Shown: piece after piece, positions 15,874 to 25,024 of the stretch | How positions within the stretch are numbered: the first letter of the stretch is position 1 | Layout of the letters: every line of letters begins with the position of its first letter | From: Aliiglaciecola lipolytica | Lineage (GTDB): Bacteria > Pseudomonadota > Gammaproteobacteria > Enterobacterales > Alteromonadaceae | Direction of reading: 5' to 3' | NCBI RefSeq assembly: GCF_018860635.1 | Contig: NZ_JAHKPT010000017.1 | Coordinates: 91,226 to 155,225 of the forward strand | DNA: 64,000 nucleotides | The notes under the pieces: generated by a model | The model's database searches: none | The model's input: only the letters and a program-made list of their open reading frames with translations | What the model was told of the DNA's origin: nothing | Translations under genes and position numbers: made by a program

Positions 15874-17358
15874 TTAATGGCTACTTTGCGGCATTTCGAT
15901 GCCACTGGTTTCTTGCAGCATTGCATGGAAAAAACTAATCGCATTGAGATAATCTTGCACTGGTAGTTGTTCATTTATGCCGTGAAAGCGTGTTAAACCT
16001 TCTGGATTTAAGCGCACCATCATAAAACGATAAACGTTATCTGACAGACTTGTGAAATAGCGTGAGTCTGTACCGCCAACGACTAAATAGGGCGCCACTA
16101 GTACATCGTTATCGAGCTGACGTATATGCTTTTCGATTAACTTAAAACCAACGCTATCTGTGGGTGAAACCCCTGAAGGGTTAATGCCCATAAAGTCGCT
16201 AATCAATACGCGTTCGTCATCAATGGCACTGATAACATGTTGTTTAACACTTTCAATGCTATCTCCAGGCAGTATTCGAAAATTAATCACTGCTGACGCT
16301 TGAGAGGGCAGAATATTAGATTTGGAGCTGCCGCTGGCCATGGTTGCTGCAATAGTTGTGCGGATGCTTGCGGCACTTGATGGTGTTTTTAGCATTACAT
16401 TGCTTACAACAGGTTCTAATAACCACAAATTAGCCATAGGTAAACGACTGCTCAGTGGTGCGTGCGTAGCAACCGCATCAAAGGTCATTTTGCTAAATGT
16501 TAAATCGGTATCAAATTGGGCATTTTCGACTTTGACAATGGCTTCACTCAATATACCTAATGCTGTGTGTTCTGGTGGTTGCGAAGAATGCCCACCTTCG
16601 GAATTGACGGTTAGTCTGAGGTTTACAAATCCCTTTTCGGCAACGCCAACAATTGCTACAGGTTGTTCTATGCCCGGCATGATACCGTCGGTAATGGCGC
16701 CCCCTTCATCTAACACAAATTCAAACTCTACACCTTGTTGTTGTAAATATTCTGCAATTTTTACAGCGCCTTGACTGCCACCTATTTCTTCATCATGACC
16801 AAATGCTAAATAGATCCCTCGTTTAAAAGGCTTATTTTGTTGCAATAACAGTTCAATTGATTCCAGCAACGCAAATACCGTTACTTTGTCGTCTATGGTG
16901 CCTCTTCCCCATATAATATCGTCCACTACTGCGCCGCTAAAAGGCGGTTGTTGCCATTTATCTAGGGTTGCATCGTCTACTGGAACTACATCCATATGGC
17001 CCATAAATAGAGCTGGTTTGAGAGAGTTGTCTGTGCCAGGAAAATAATATAACAGGCTATGTTCACTAAATGTTTTTTGTTGGGAAGCTTGATGCACAAG
17101 TGGGTAACTTTGTTTGATGTGCTGCCTAAATTCAATGAAAGGCTGAGGATTAAATTGTGCTGGATCGTCGTGGGATATTGTTTTTATTTGGATGCCTTTG
17201 GCAAATCTCGCAACAGCGGCATCTGTATCTAAGGGTAACTCTTGTTTCGATTGTTTAATTTGTAGTTGGTTATCTTCAAATACAGTTTCTGAACGAATCC
17301 ATAAAGTCACAGCGAGGATTACTAAAAGTAATACTAACAAACCTAACAACTTTTTCAT
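15874..17358 (-). CDS. M20 family metallopeptidase (PM20D1-like), membrane-anchored
   Basis: The product is about 494 aa. An N-terminal signal/anchor helix (LLGLLVLLLVILAVTLWI) precedes an M20 dizinc peptidase core: FMGHMDVVP (first His and catalytic Asp), GRGTIDDK (bridging Asp), GHDEEIGGSQG (catalytic and metal Glu), VLDEGG (metal Asp) and a final RFHGINE His. It resembles the PM20D1/carboxypeptidase S branch rather than DapE or PepT; it probably acts in the periplasm on peptides or N-acyl amino acids. ATG 17358 with AAGGGA about 9 nt upstream is preferred over the codon at 17388. Confidence 0.85.
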   Translation of the reverse strand: MKKLLGLLVLLLVILAVTLWIRSETVFEDNQLQIKQSKQELPLDTDAAVARFAKGIQIKTISHDDPAQFNPQPFIEFRQHIKQSYPLVHQASQQKTFSEHSLLYYFPGTDNSLKPALFMGHMDVVPVDDATLDKWQQPPFSGAVVDDIIWGRGTIDDKVTVFALLESIELLLQQNKPFKRGIYLAFGHDEEIGGSQGAVKIAEYLQQQGVEFEFVLDEGGAITDGIMPGIEQPVAIVGVAEKGFVNLRLTVNSEGGHSSQPPEHTALGILSEAIVKVENAQFDTDLTFSKMTFDAVATHAPLSSRLPMANLWLLEPVVSNVMLKTPSSAASIRTTIAATMASGSSKSNILPSQASAVINFRILPGDSIESVKQHVISAIDDERVLISDFMGINPSGVSPTDSVGFKLIEKHIRQLDNDVLVAPYLVVGGTDSRYFTSLSDNVYRFMMVRLNPEGLTRFHGINEQLPVQDYLNAISFFHAMLQETSGIEMPQSSH

Positions 17359-17475
17359 TTTTTCAATTCCCTTTGTCAATTTAAACAATATTTCTAAACA
17401 GAATACTCTTTATTAGTCGCTTTGAAAACGTTTTGCTACTATGCCTACCTAGTCATTTTGCATGAGAGCCTTTGA

Positions 17476-18387
17476 GTGTCAAATATTCAACTTTTTATTA
17501 GCTGCACTTTAATTTGGGGCTCAACTTGGATAGCAATTACCTTTCAATTAGGTGAAGTAGACCCTGTATTGTCGGTCGCGTATCGATTTACTATCGCTTC
17601 TATTTTACTTGGGTGTGTGTGTTGGTTTAAAAAGCTGTCACTGAAATTACCCATGCATATCCATATAAAGATGGCCGCAGTGGGATTAAGCCTTTACACC
17701 CTCGACTACAGCTTTTTATATGAAAGTCAGAAATATTTAGTGAGCGCAGTGGTTGCGCTTATGAGTTCATGCATTATTTATATTAATGTCATTATGCGTC
17801 GTCTATTTTTAAAAAAGCCAATACGTTTAGAGGTAGTGCTTGGCGCAACTTTTGGCTTGCTGGGAATGGCGATGATTTTTGTGCCGCAATTTGAACATGC
17901 ACAGACTCATATGTTTTTATCCCTTGGGATTACGCTGGCTTGTATTGCCTTTGTTTGCGCTGCATTTGGTAACGTGATTTCGGAACGCATACTTGACCAT
18001 GGCACCCCAGTACTGCAAATGAATTTTTGGGCAATGACTTATGCGTTGGTGTTTTTGTATGGCTACGCTTTTTTAAATGGCGCTGAATTAGTCTTTCCTA
18101 GCTCAGTTGATTATTACCTTTCGCTTTTATTTCTAGCGGTGTTCGGCTCAGTCTTAGCATTTGGAGCATATATGAAGCTGGTACAGCAAATTGGCTCAGA
18201 TAAGGCCGCTTATGTGGTGTTAATGTATCCTTTGGTCGCGTTGTTTATTTCCACTTTATTTGAAGGCTATCAGTGGCGATTGCCTGCTTTGATTGGTGTA
18301 CTTGTGGTGTTACTGGGGAACGCTATAGCCATGGGGAAAGTGCCGCTGAGCATAGCCGCATTTAAGGCTCGTCAGATTAAAGATTAG
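17476..18387 (+). CDS. DMT superfamily (EamA) transporter
   Basis: The product is 303 aa with about ten predicted membrane helices in two EamA repeats (SCTLIWGSTWIAITFQLGEV at the start of the first; the second begins near SLGITLACIAFVCAAFGNVI). Both repeats carry the family's conserved small-residue helices, the second including LAVFGSVLAFGAYMKLVQQIG. It is likely an inner-membrane exporter of small metabolites; the substrate is unknown. GTG 17476 has GAGAG about 9 nt upstream. It is divergent from the M20 peptidase gene. Confidence 0.85.
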   Translation: MSNIQLFISCTLIWGSTWIAITFQLGEVDPVLSVAYRFTIASILLGCVCWFKKLSLKLPMHIHIKMAAVGLSLYTLDYSFLYESQKYLVSAVVALMSSCIIYINVIMRRLFLKKPIRLEVVLGATFGLLGMAMIFVPQFEHAQTHMFLSLGITLACIAFVCAAFGNVISERILDHGTPVLQMNFWAMTYALVFLYGYAFLNGAELVFPSSVDYYLSLLFLAVFGSVLAFGAYMKLVQQIGSDKAAYVVLMYPLVALFISTLFEGYQWRLPALIGVLVVLLGNAIAMGKVPLSIAAFKARQIKD

Positions 18388-18444
18388 GCATAAACAAACA
18401 TAGCGCAGCCACTAACAAGATGAACTGCGCAGGTATTTGTGTTT

Positions 18445-18717
18445 TCAAAGGGAATTAATCTTTTTATTGAGCTCATAGGCGGGCTCTGTGACGATTTTTT
18501 CGAGCACTTGTATACGTTCTTTTAAGTCTTTAATTTCTTGATCTTTATGGTTGATAGTTGTTTTAAATTGCTGTTCTTTTGAGGTTTTAAATGGATTTTG
18601 TGTATCTCCATTGAACCAATCAATGAGTTTCCAGTTATGTTTGGTATCTAACCAAGCCGCAGCTAAATATAAGGTTATACTGCCTAAGACCAGCAATGTG
18701 ATTGTTAATCCGCTCAT
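18445..18717 (-). CDS. Small membrane protein with C-terminal coiled coil (PspB-like)
   Basis: The product is 90 aa. One N-terminal membrane helix (LTITLLVLGSITLYLAAAWL) is followed by a basic stretch and a coiled coil with IKDLKERIQVLEKIV. The size, topology and the RIQVLE heptads recall the phage-shock protein PspB, but the proximal sequence is different and no pspA or pspC is nearby, so the identity is uncertain. It lies divergent from the ECF sigma factor gene. Confidence 0.6.
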   Translation of the reverse strand: MSGLTITLLVLGSITLYLAAAWLDTKHNWKLIDWFNGDTQNPFKTSKEQQFKTTINHKDQEIKDLKERIQVLEKIVTEPAYELNKKINSL

Positions 18718-18846
18718 GTTCTTTTCCTATTGTTAGTGGGTAATGATTTGTTCAGTTTGACCGTTGCGATATGTAAACTTCCATCGCTTTGGCTAACATT
18801 TTAACGCTGTTTTATTCACCGTTTAATGCTTTAGTCTTGGGCTTTT

Positions 18847-18878
18847 AAAAAACATTACAGATATTTGTAATATTTTTT
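18847..18878. promoter_or_regulatory. Inverted repeat upstream of the ECF sigma gene
   Basis: ATTACA (18854-18859) and TGTAAT (18866-18871) form a 6-bp inverted repeat with a 6-nt spacer, framed by AAAAAA on the left and TTTTTT on the right. It lies 56 nt before the sigma factor start in the divergent intergenic region and could be an operator or a weak hairpin. No function is shown. Confidence 0.3.
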
Positions 18879-18933
18879 GAAAGCGACACACTAATACATT
18901 AGTTTTTAAATATTTAGGTTGCAGGAATTACCG

Positions 18934-19431
18934 TTGAGCAAGGATTTTAATGCCATTGTTGCTGAATATGGGCCGCTACTGAGCCGAGTCGCATCAAGCT
19001 ATGAGGCCAACCAACACTTGCAACAAGAGTTATTGCAAGAAATCAGCTTAGCGGTGTGGCAATCCTTGAAAGCCTTTAAGGGAAATAGCAGCCTTAAAAC
19101 CTACATATTACGTGTTGCTCACAATAAAGCGGTAACCCACGTTGCTTATCACGCTAAACAACCTTTTAGTGAAAGTTATTGTGAGATCGAAAGCCCCCAT
19201 TCTACCAATAACACCTCTCCTGAATCCCAATTAGCCGAGCAATCCAAAGTCACTCTATTGCTCAAGGCCGTACGCAAATTACCCATGCAATCAAGACAAA
19301 TAGTCACAATGTCAATGGAGGGGTTGGGGTACCAAGAAATTGCTGAGGTATGTGGCATAAGTCCAGTCAATGTGGGGGTTATTCTCAATCGCGCCAAAAA
19401 ATCCTTAATGGAGACAATCAATCATGAATAA
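18934..19431 (+). CDS. ECF-type RNA polymerase sigma factor
   Basis: The product is 165 aa. Sigma region 2 spans about 10-75 (LLSRVASSYEANQHLQQELLQEISLAVW, then KTYILRVAHNKAVTH) and region 4 about 105-160 (AVRKLPMQSRQIVTMSMEG, then the helix-turn-helix YQEIAEVCGISPVNVGVILNRAK). TTG 18934 has AGGA 7 nt upstream; an earlier TTG at 18919 precedes that site and is rejected. It overlaps the next gene by 8 bp, so the pair is translationally coupled, the usual layout of a sigma factor with its membrane regulator. Confidence 0.88.
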   Translation: MSKDFNAIVAEYGPLLSRVASSYEANQHLQQELLQEISLAVWQSLKAFKGNSSLKTYILRVAHNKAVTHVAYHAKQPFSESYCEIESPHSTNNTSPESQLAEQSKVTLLLKAVRKLPMQSRQIVTMSMEGLGYQEIAEVCGISPVNVGVILNRAKKSLMETINHE

Positions 19432-20005
19432 TGACGACTTTGATTTAGACAAAATCTGGCAGCAACAAGATGTGGTTAAAGTCGACACGCAATCACTAAA
19501 ACGACAGTGGTGGTTGATGAGAATGAAGCAATATCTGTATATTTTAATGGATGCGCTGGCGACAATCGCTGTGCCAATCGCGTTCTTCTTTTTTCCCAGA
19601 AAAATGTCTACCTTCGAAACAATTTGGATTTGGAGTATCTTTCTATTTATTTTTGTTTGGTTCTTTTATCTTGTATGGCTGCGACGCTTCTCTCTGGGCT
19701 TTAAATCTGAATCTGCAACAACCTCAGAGTTTATTGAGCGGGTAAAACTGCAATATCGGCAAAATATTAAAATTGCTTATGTCAACAAAGTACTTTGTTA
19801 CTTCACGCCATTGTTCTTTATAAGTTATTTGCTAATCGCGTATTTTGGCGATTTCGTTGATCAACAAGAATTACTGCGAAAAGCAAAGTTAATGCTGATT
19901 CTGAACCTTGTTTGTATGCCATTGATATGGGTATGGATGCACAAAAGAGAGCTTAAGTTTAAACGTCTGTTGGTTGAGTTTGAATCTCAATGGACGAATC
20001 ATTGA
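19424..20005 (+). CDS. Membrane protein coupled to the ECF sigma factor (putative anti-sigma partner)
   Basis: The product is 193 aa. A cytoplasmic N-terminus of about 35 residues (acidic, with DLDKIWQQQD) precedes four predicted membrane helices arranged as two pairs (about 38-58, 65-87, 122-142, 153-172). It lacks a zinc anti-sigma HxxxCxxC motif. Overlap with the sigma gene (8 bp) suggests it regulates that factor; this is inference from position only. Similar 'sigma plus four-helix membrane protein' pairs occur widely in Alteromonadales. Confidence 0.7.
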   Translation: MNNDDFDLDKIWQQQDVVKVDTQSLKRQWWLMRMKQYLYILMDALATIAVPIAFFFFPRKMSTFETIWIWSIFLFIFVWFFYLVWLRRFSLGFKSESATTSEFIERVKLQYRQNIKIAYVNKVLCYFTPLFFISYLLIAYFGDFVDQQELLRKAKLMLILNLVCMPLIWVWMHKRELKFKRLLVEFESQWTNH

Positions 20006-20138
20006 GGGAATTGATTTAATCTTACTCTTCCTTGGTTAACCTTGAGATCAATATGCTAAAAGTGATTCATTGATGCAATTGTCTAGTCGAACGGCGCTGA
20101 CAAGAGCCCCTTTGCTAATCATCTGTTAAATCCTTTGA

Positions 20139-20249
20139 TTACCTATAAGTTGTGAAAAATCATAAACTTTAGAACGTCATTATCGGATTATTTTCCTAGG
20201 CGATCTGCGTTGCTTTTTGTATCATGGCGTAACCTTGAGTTATAGGTAA
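20139..20249 (+). promoter_or_regulatory. Long-range inverted repeat covering the can ribosome binding site
   Basis: TTACCTATAA at 20139-20148 is the exact reverse complement of TTATAGGTAA at 20240-20249. The right arm contains the AGGT Shine-Dalgarno of the carbonic anhydrase gene. If both arms are transcribed they could pair and hide that site. This may be coincidence. Confidence 0.3.
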
Positions 20250-20255
20250 ATTCCC

Positions 20256-20846
20256 ATGAATGAAATCGAACAGCTGTTAGAAAATAATCGCAAGTGGTCG
20301 GAAAGGACCACAAAGGTCACGCCGCATTTTTTTGAGTCATTGGCGCAACAACAAAATCCCAAATTTTTATGGATTGGCTGTTCTGATAGTCGAGTCCCTG
20401 CAAATCAGATAGTCGACTTACCCCCAGGCGAAGTTTTTGTGCATCGCAATGTGGCTAACCTAGTTGTGCACACTGATTTTAACTGTCTTTCGGTTTTGCA
20501 GTTCGCCATTGATGTGTTGAAAGTTGAACACGTCATTGTGTGTGGTCATTACGGTTGTGGCGGTATTGATGCGGCAATTCAAAAAGAGCCTCTAAATTTA
20601 AGCTTGGTAGACAACTGGTTGGGACACATTCGGGATATCGCCAGCAAACATGAAAAAGAGTTAAGTAAACTAAGTGGTGCTGCCAAATCGGCGCGACTCT
20701 GTGAAATCAATGTGCTTGAACAGACTGAAAATGTTAAGCGTAACTCAATTATAAGAGATGCCCTTGCCCGGGGACAGAAATTAAAGATTCACAGTTGGGT
20801 TTATAGCCTTAAAAATGGTTTGGTAACGGATTTGAGCGTAGATTAA
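20256..20846 (+). CDS. can: Beta-class carbonic anhydrase
   Basis: The product is 196 aa, cytosolic, interconverting CO2 and bicarbonate. The zinc site is complete: Cys42 with Asp44 and Arg46 in GCSDSRVPANQ, His98 and Cys101 in GHYGCGG. It is somewhat shorter than E. coli Can (220 aa); the C-terminus ends at YSLKNGLVTDL, so the extra C-terminal helix is missing. It is monocistronic, with a 250-nt 5' region. Confidence 0.93.
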   Translation: MNEIEQLLENNRKWSERTTKVTPHFFESLAQQQNPKFLWIGCSDSRVPANQIVDLPPGEVFVHRNVANLVVHTDFNCLSVLQFAIDVLKVEHVIVCGHYGCGGIDAAIQKEPLNLSLVDNWLGHIRDIASKHEKELSKLSGAAKSARLCEINVLEQTENVKRNSIIRDALARGQKLKIHSWVYSLKNGLVTDLSVD

Positions 20847-20908
20847 TCGTTGCTTCACAAATGAATTATTTTATCCATGACTTTTAGCAAGTACCAATTG
20901 GAAATGTG

Positions 20909-20945
20909 AACGCTATAATACGATTTTAATCTGGGTTATAGCGTT
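20909..20945. promoter_or_regulatory. 10-bp perfect inverted repeat between can and the MFS gene
   Basis: AACGCTATAA (20909-20918) and TTATAGCGTT (20936-20945) are perfect complements separated by 17 nt. There is no T-run after it, so it is a poor intrinsic terminator; an operator for the downstream efflux gene is an alternative. Confidence 0.35.
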
Positions 20946-21058
20946 TGCCTTCAAATTGAAACTACTATTCCTATATAATTTCACTCATAACTCTATCTGT
21001 AACTGTCTATCTACAATTTTGTATGTAGCTTCTTTACAAAAAGGATTTAATTGTACTA

Positions 21059-22315
21059 ATGACCACTGAAGAGATTGTCGAACACTCTAAACCTAAACTT
21101 GGATTGTTTGAGTTTGTTACCCTAATGGCATTTATGACATCGATTGTTGCTTTGAGTATCGATGCCATGCTGCCAGCACTCAATCAAATTGGCAGTGATT
21201 TAGGCAGTGAAAGTCCGCAATACACTCACATGATTATTTCCATCTTCTTTTTGGGAATGGCGTTTGGGCAACTCTATTATGGTCCCTACTCCGATACCAA
21301 GGGTCGAAGAGCGGCGATTCTTTCCGGTTTGATCGTTTTTGCTTTGGGTACGGTAATTTGTTTGTTTTCGCAATCAATGGAAATGTTGTTGCTTGGCCGA
21401 GTGATTCAAGCATTTGGTGTTTCTGGGCCCAGAATCGCCAGTATTGCACTGATTCGAGATCAATTTGAAGGCGAAGCCATGGCCAGAGTGATGTCGTTTA
21501 TCATGATGGTATTTATCTTGGTTCCAATGATTGCACCGGCATTCGGTAAAGCAATATTGATTTTCGCATCTTGGCGCGAAATATTTATTTCATTCTTGAT
21601 TATCGGTTTTGGTTTGGCGATATGGTTTTTCAGTCGTCAACCTGAAACCTTACCTAAATCAAAACGAAAGCCGTTTGCATTTTCCGACTTATGGGCATCA
21701 AGTAAGTATGTTCTGACTCACCGAGCTGTGATGATGTACACCTTGTCTATGGGCTGTATTTTTGGATCGTTCCTAGCTTATCTGAGTGCGTCTCAGACCA
21801 TCTTTGAAGATTTTTACTCACAAGGGGATATGTTCCCCCTGATTTTCGCTGTACTGGCTTTCTCAATCGGCATTGCATCATTTATTAACGGTACTTTAGT
21901 GATGACAATGGGAATGCGTAAACTTTGCACCCTAGCGATTTACGGGACGATTGTAATGTCGACGATTTTTGTGCTTGCCACTTTACACTATCAAGGTCTG
22001 CCACCTTTGTTGGTCACTATCGTAATTATGTTTATTAATTTCTTCTTTATTGGTGTTCTGTTTGGCAATCTTAATTCACTGGCGATGATGCCATTAGGAC
22101 ATGTGGCGGGCTTAGGAGCAGCGATTACAGGTTCACTTAGCAGTGCATTTGCCGTTCCCGTTGCTATGTTTATTGGCAGTTTTGTCAAAACTGACATTAC
22201 GCCCATAGCAATTGGCTTTATGGTGTTTGGTTTGATTACGTTGATTTGCTTCCGATTTGCCGGAAATGGTGCTGAGCAAGCACCAGTTTGTAATACCCGT
22301 AAAATAACAAAATAG
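21059..22315 (+). CDS. Bcr/CflA family MFS drug efflux transporter
   Basis: The product is 418 aa with 12 predicted membrane helices. Helix 1 has the family pattern SIDAMLPALNQIGSDL, and the loop after helix 2 is GPYSDTKGRRAAILSG, the MFS motif A (GxxxDxxGRR). The segment LLGRVIQAFGVSGPRIASIALIRDQF is typical of the 12-TM drug:H+ antiporter-1 group of Bcr/CflA. It probably exports chloramphenicol-like or other small compounds; the substrate is not predictable. AAGGA lies 13 nt before ATG 21059, slightly far. Confidence 0.88.
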   Translation: MTTEEIVEHSKPKLGLFEFVTLMAFMTSIVALSIDAMLPALNQIGSDLGSESPQYTHMIISIFFLGMAFGQLYYGPYSDTKGRRAAILSGLIVFALGTVICLFSQSMEMLLLGRVIQAFGVSGPRIASIALIRDQFEGEAMARVMSFIMMVFILVPMIAPAFGKAILIFASWREIFISFLIIGFGLAIWFFSRQPETLPKSKRKPFAFSDLWASSKYVLTHRAVMMYTLSMGCIFGSFLAYLSASQTIFEDFYSQGDMFPLIFAVLAFSIGIASFINGTLVMTMGMRKLCTLAIYGTIVMSTIFVLATLHYQGLPPLLVTIVIMFINFFFIGVLFGNLNSLAMMPLGHVAGLGAAITGSLSSAFAVPVAMFIGSFVKTDITPIAIGFMVFGLITLICFRFAGNGAEQAPVCNTRKITK

Positions 22316-22371
22316 ATAATGCTACATTCAATCTAACTGTTTTCTATTTTGTTACTTTTGATAGGTTGGAA

Positions 22372-22704
22372 TTATTTGACTAGACGCACTATTGGAGAGG
22401 GTTTGACGTTTTCGACTATATCTACGACTCGAGGATGTCTTACGCCGTTTTTGACTTTATCATAAATTACATTTTTCATTTCTAAGGCTTGGCAGAATTT
22501 ATAAAATGTTAGAAAGTCTTTTCGGGAAAAGTCATCATTCTCTCGGGTAAGTTGACTATCTATGTACATTGACTCCCCATTCGCTGTCAATGTCGCTAAA
22601 GCAGTGTAAGGCTCTCCATACTTTTTTACGCGAAGTGCTCTAACCATTTTCACTTCGAAGATCCAGTCGCCCATTTGAGTGAATCTTGATATTGATGAAT
22701 TCAT
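22372..22704 (-). CDS. Conserved hypothetical protein
   Basis: The product is 110 aa, soluble and basic. The N-terminal half looks like a beta sheet (DWIFEVKMVRALRVKKYGEPYTALATLTANGESMYIDSQLT), the C-terminal half helical (SRKDFLTFYKFCQALEMKNVIYDK). No family was recognised with confidence. The frame runs to a GTG at 22716, but GGAG within those codons is a ribosome binding site 6 nt before ATG 22704, so the shorter form is preferred. Confidence 0.65.
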   Translation of the reverse strand: MNSSISRFTQMGDWIFEVKMVRALRVKKYGEPYTALATLTANGESMYIDSQLTRENDDFSRKDFLTFYKFCQALEMKNVIYDKVKNGVRHPRVVDIVENVKPSPIVRLVK

Positions 22705-23275
22705 AGTGCTCTCCACTTAGAACATGTTTTATTATTATGATACCGCTATTTTCCTGCATCAAATGCAAAAAAAAGGCCAATGATTAAAAGCCCGATATAT
22801 AACGCCTCGGGAAAATTCAATTAAATATTTTGTTTCTGATCAGAGACTAAAAAGTGTCTTCGAATCAATTTATGATTCAACTTAAGGTTACAAATTACGG
22901 CTTATTTTATGTAAATCAATAAATTAAATATTTTAACTTTAGTTTTTATTATTGTATCGCTTTAGCGACTATTTATTATTATCTGCTTTTATTGCTAAAA
23001 GAAGTTCGATCTTTTTGATCAAGATGTAGAGTTAATACGACTTTTAGTTACTTTTCCAGCCTAATTTCACTATTTTTGCCAAAAAAACTGGATTTTTTAT
23101 TGTTCAAAACAATTCTTAAATATTTAAGGATAATAATTTTCTCACATTATTACGATAGATTAAAATATCATCAAGTATAAAACAAAGAAATCACATATTT
23201 TTAAATTATATACATTCTTAATCAGTAGTAGGTAATTACTCACACTAAGCTTATCGACTCTTCAAAATAGAAAAA
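22705..23275. other. AT-rich intergenic region without a gene
   Basis: This ~570-nt AT-rich region lies upstream of the minus-strand hypothetical gene and downstream of ilvC. It contains a small inverted repeat GAATCA-N5-TGATTC at 22862-22878. No ORF over 60 codons and no RNA gene was recognised. Confidence 0.5.
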
Positions 23276-23295
23276 GCCCGGTCAAATGACCGGGC
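23271..23295 (-). terminator. Intrinsic terminator of ilvC
   Basis: On the minus strand a perfect 9-bp stem (GCCCGGTCA with TGACCGGGC, 23276-23295) with a 2-base centre is followed by five T (A-run at 23271-23275 on the plus strand). It lies about 60 nt past the ilvC stop. Confidence 0.9.
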
Positions 23296-23356
23296 AAAAA
23301 GGGCTTAGTTTTAAGCACCTAACGACAGAAACTGGTACTGTCTATGACACTATGAA

Positions 23357-24841
23357 TTAGGCAACATCAACAATTGCTTTCATATCTGTCATATATCCAC
23401 GTAAAGTCTCACCTATGGCTTCAACTCCACTTGAACGAATAGCTTTGTTTGCTTCAACTAATGCTTTGTTGTCGACACTATTTGAAGTGTTACTTAGACC
23501 TTTACCGACTAACTCTGATGAGATAGTTGACATCAATTTTTCACGCAATAGTGGAACTGCAGCATTGGCGAACAAATAGTTGCCGTATTCAGCTGTATCG
23601 GAAATAACTACGTTCATTTCATACAAGCGCTTACGAGCAATTGTATTTGAGATAAGTGGTGTTTCATGTAACGACTCATAATAAGCTGATTCAGGTAGTA
23701 TTCCTGCTTCGACCATTACATCAAATGCTAGTTCAACGCCTGATTTGATCATGGCAACTATAAAGATGCCTTTATCAAAGAAAGTTTGCTCATCAATCTT
23801 TCCTGAGTACTCAGGTGCATTCTCGAACGCACTCTGGCCCGTTTCTTCGCGCCATTTAAGAAGATTTGCGTCTCCATTTGCCCAATCTTCCATCATCGTT
23901 TTGGAGAACTCTCCACTGATGATGTCATCTTGGTGCTTCTCGAAAAGTGGACGTAACATTGCAGTTAATTGATTTGATAACTCAAATGCTTTCAACTTAG
24001 CTGGATTGCTTAAGCGATCCATCATATTGGTTACACCACCAATCTTAAGTGCTTCGGTAATGGTTTCTAATCCGAATTGAATTAGTGCACCAGCGTAGGC
24101 TGGATCCATACCGTCGGCAGTCATTTTTTCATAGGCAAGAATCGCGGCTGTTTGCTGCATTCCGCACAAAATTGTTTGCTCACCCATTAGGTCAGATTTA
24201 ACTTCGGCAACAAAAGATGATTCTAGAACACCGGCACGATCTCCACCTGTAGCAGAAGCTAATGCTTTGGCGATATCCCAGCCTTTGTTTTGAGGGTCGT
24301 TCTCAGGATGCACAGCAATCAGTGTTGGTACACCAAAACCACGCTTATATTCTTCACGTACCTCAGTACCCGGACATTTAGGTGCACACATTACCACTGT
24401 AATATCAGAGCGGATTTGTTGACCTTCTTCAACAATGTTGAATCCGTGAGAGTAACCGAGTGTTGCGCCATCCTTCATAAGTGGCATAACAGCTTCAACA
24501 ACACTTGAATGCTGTTTATCAGGTGTTAGGTTGTAAACAACATCTGCTTCTGGGATCAATTGCTGATAAGTACCCACTTCAAAACCATTACTGGTAGCGC
24601 GTTGGTATGAATCACGTTTTTCATCAATTGCAGCCTGACGCAATGCATAAGATATGTTCAAACCAGAATCACGCATGTTCAAACCTTGGTTTAAACCTTG
24701 AGCACCACATCCAACGATGACAATTTTTTGTCCTTTAAGCGCGTCGCAACCTGAAGCAAACTCACTTTTTTGCATGAATCTACAACGACCTAATTGGTCT
24801 AACTGCTGACGCAGAGATAATGTATTGAAGTAATTTGCCAT
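23357..24841 (-). CDS. ilvC: Ketol-acid reductoisomerase, class II
   Basis: The product is 494 aa, matching the long (class II) KARI of Enterobacteria rather than the ~330-aa class I. It catalyses the second common step of valine/isoleucine synthesis (alkyl migration and NADPH reduction). Seen: the dinucleotide-binding motif [13 protein letters not shown], the segment [20 protein letters not shown], and two consecutive knotted C-terminal domains (about 210-350 and 355-490, the first with [10 protein letters not shown]). TAGGT lies about 5 nt before the ATG. It is divergent from its probable regulator ilvY. Confidence 0.97.
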   Translation of the reverse strand: MANYFNTLSLRQQLDQLGRCRFMQKSEFASGCDALKGQKIVIVGCGAQGLNQGLNMRDSGLNISYALRQAAIDEKRDSYQRATSNGFEVGTYQQLIPEADVVYNLTPDKQHSSVVEAVMPLMKDGATLGYSHGFNIVEEGQQIRSDITVVMCAPKCPGTEVREEYKRGFGVPTLIAVHPENDPQNKGWDIAKALASATGGDRAGVLESSFVAEVKSDLMGEQTILCGMQQTAAILAYEKMTADGMDPAYAGALIQFGLETITEALKIGGVTNMMDRLSNPAKLKAFELSNQLTAMLRPLFEKHQDDIISGEFSKTMMEDWANGDANLLKWREETGQSAFENAPEYSGKIDEQTFFDKGIFIVAMIKSGVELAFDVMVEAGILPESAYYESLHETPLISNTIARKRLYEMNVVISDTAEYGNYLFANAAVPLLREKLMSTISSELVGKGLSNTSNSVDNKALVEANKAIRSSGVEAIGETLRGYMTDMKAIVDVA

Positions 24842-25024
24842 TGTGTACCTACTGTCTTTTCAACTTATAAAAATATTCATTACCGTTGATAATTAGTGAA
24901 CGGAAATATGTGTTTAATTCTTCTATCGAGTCAGTGACGACTTGTGATGAACAGAGTCTACTGCTTACGCTCTGTTGAATAAAATGATATATTCGCAATA
25001 CAGTGTTGCAAAAAATGAAACGTT
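24842..25024. promoter_or_regulatory. ilvC/ilvY divergent regulatory region with a putative IlvY operator
   Basis: This 183-nt region separates the divergent ilvC and ilvY. It contains a 15-nt imperfect palindrome GCAATACAGTGTTGC at 24995-25009, just before ilvY. In E. coli IlvY binds tandem operators in the equivalent region and activates ilvC when acetolactate is present; by analogy this is a candidate site. Confidence 0.5.

Noticed and set aside
16322-16774. 150-codon ORF on the plus strand
   Set aside because: It is antisense to the well-supported M20 peptidase gene and has no family features.
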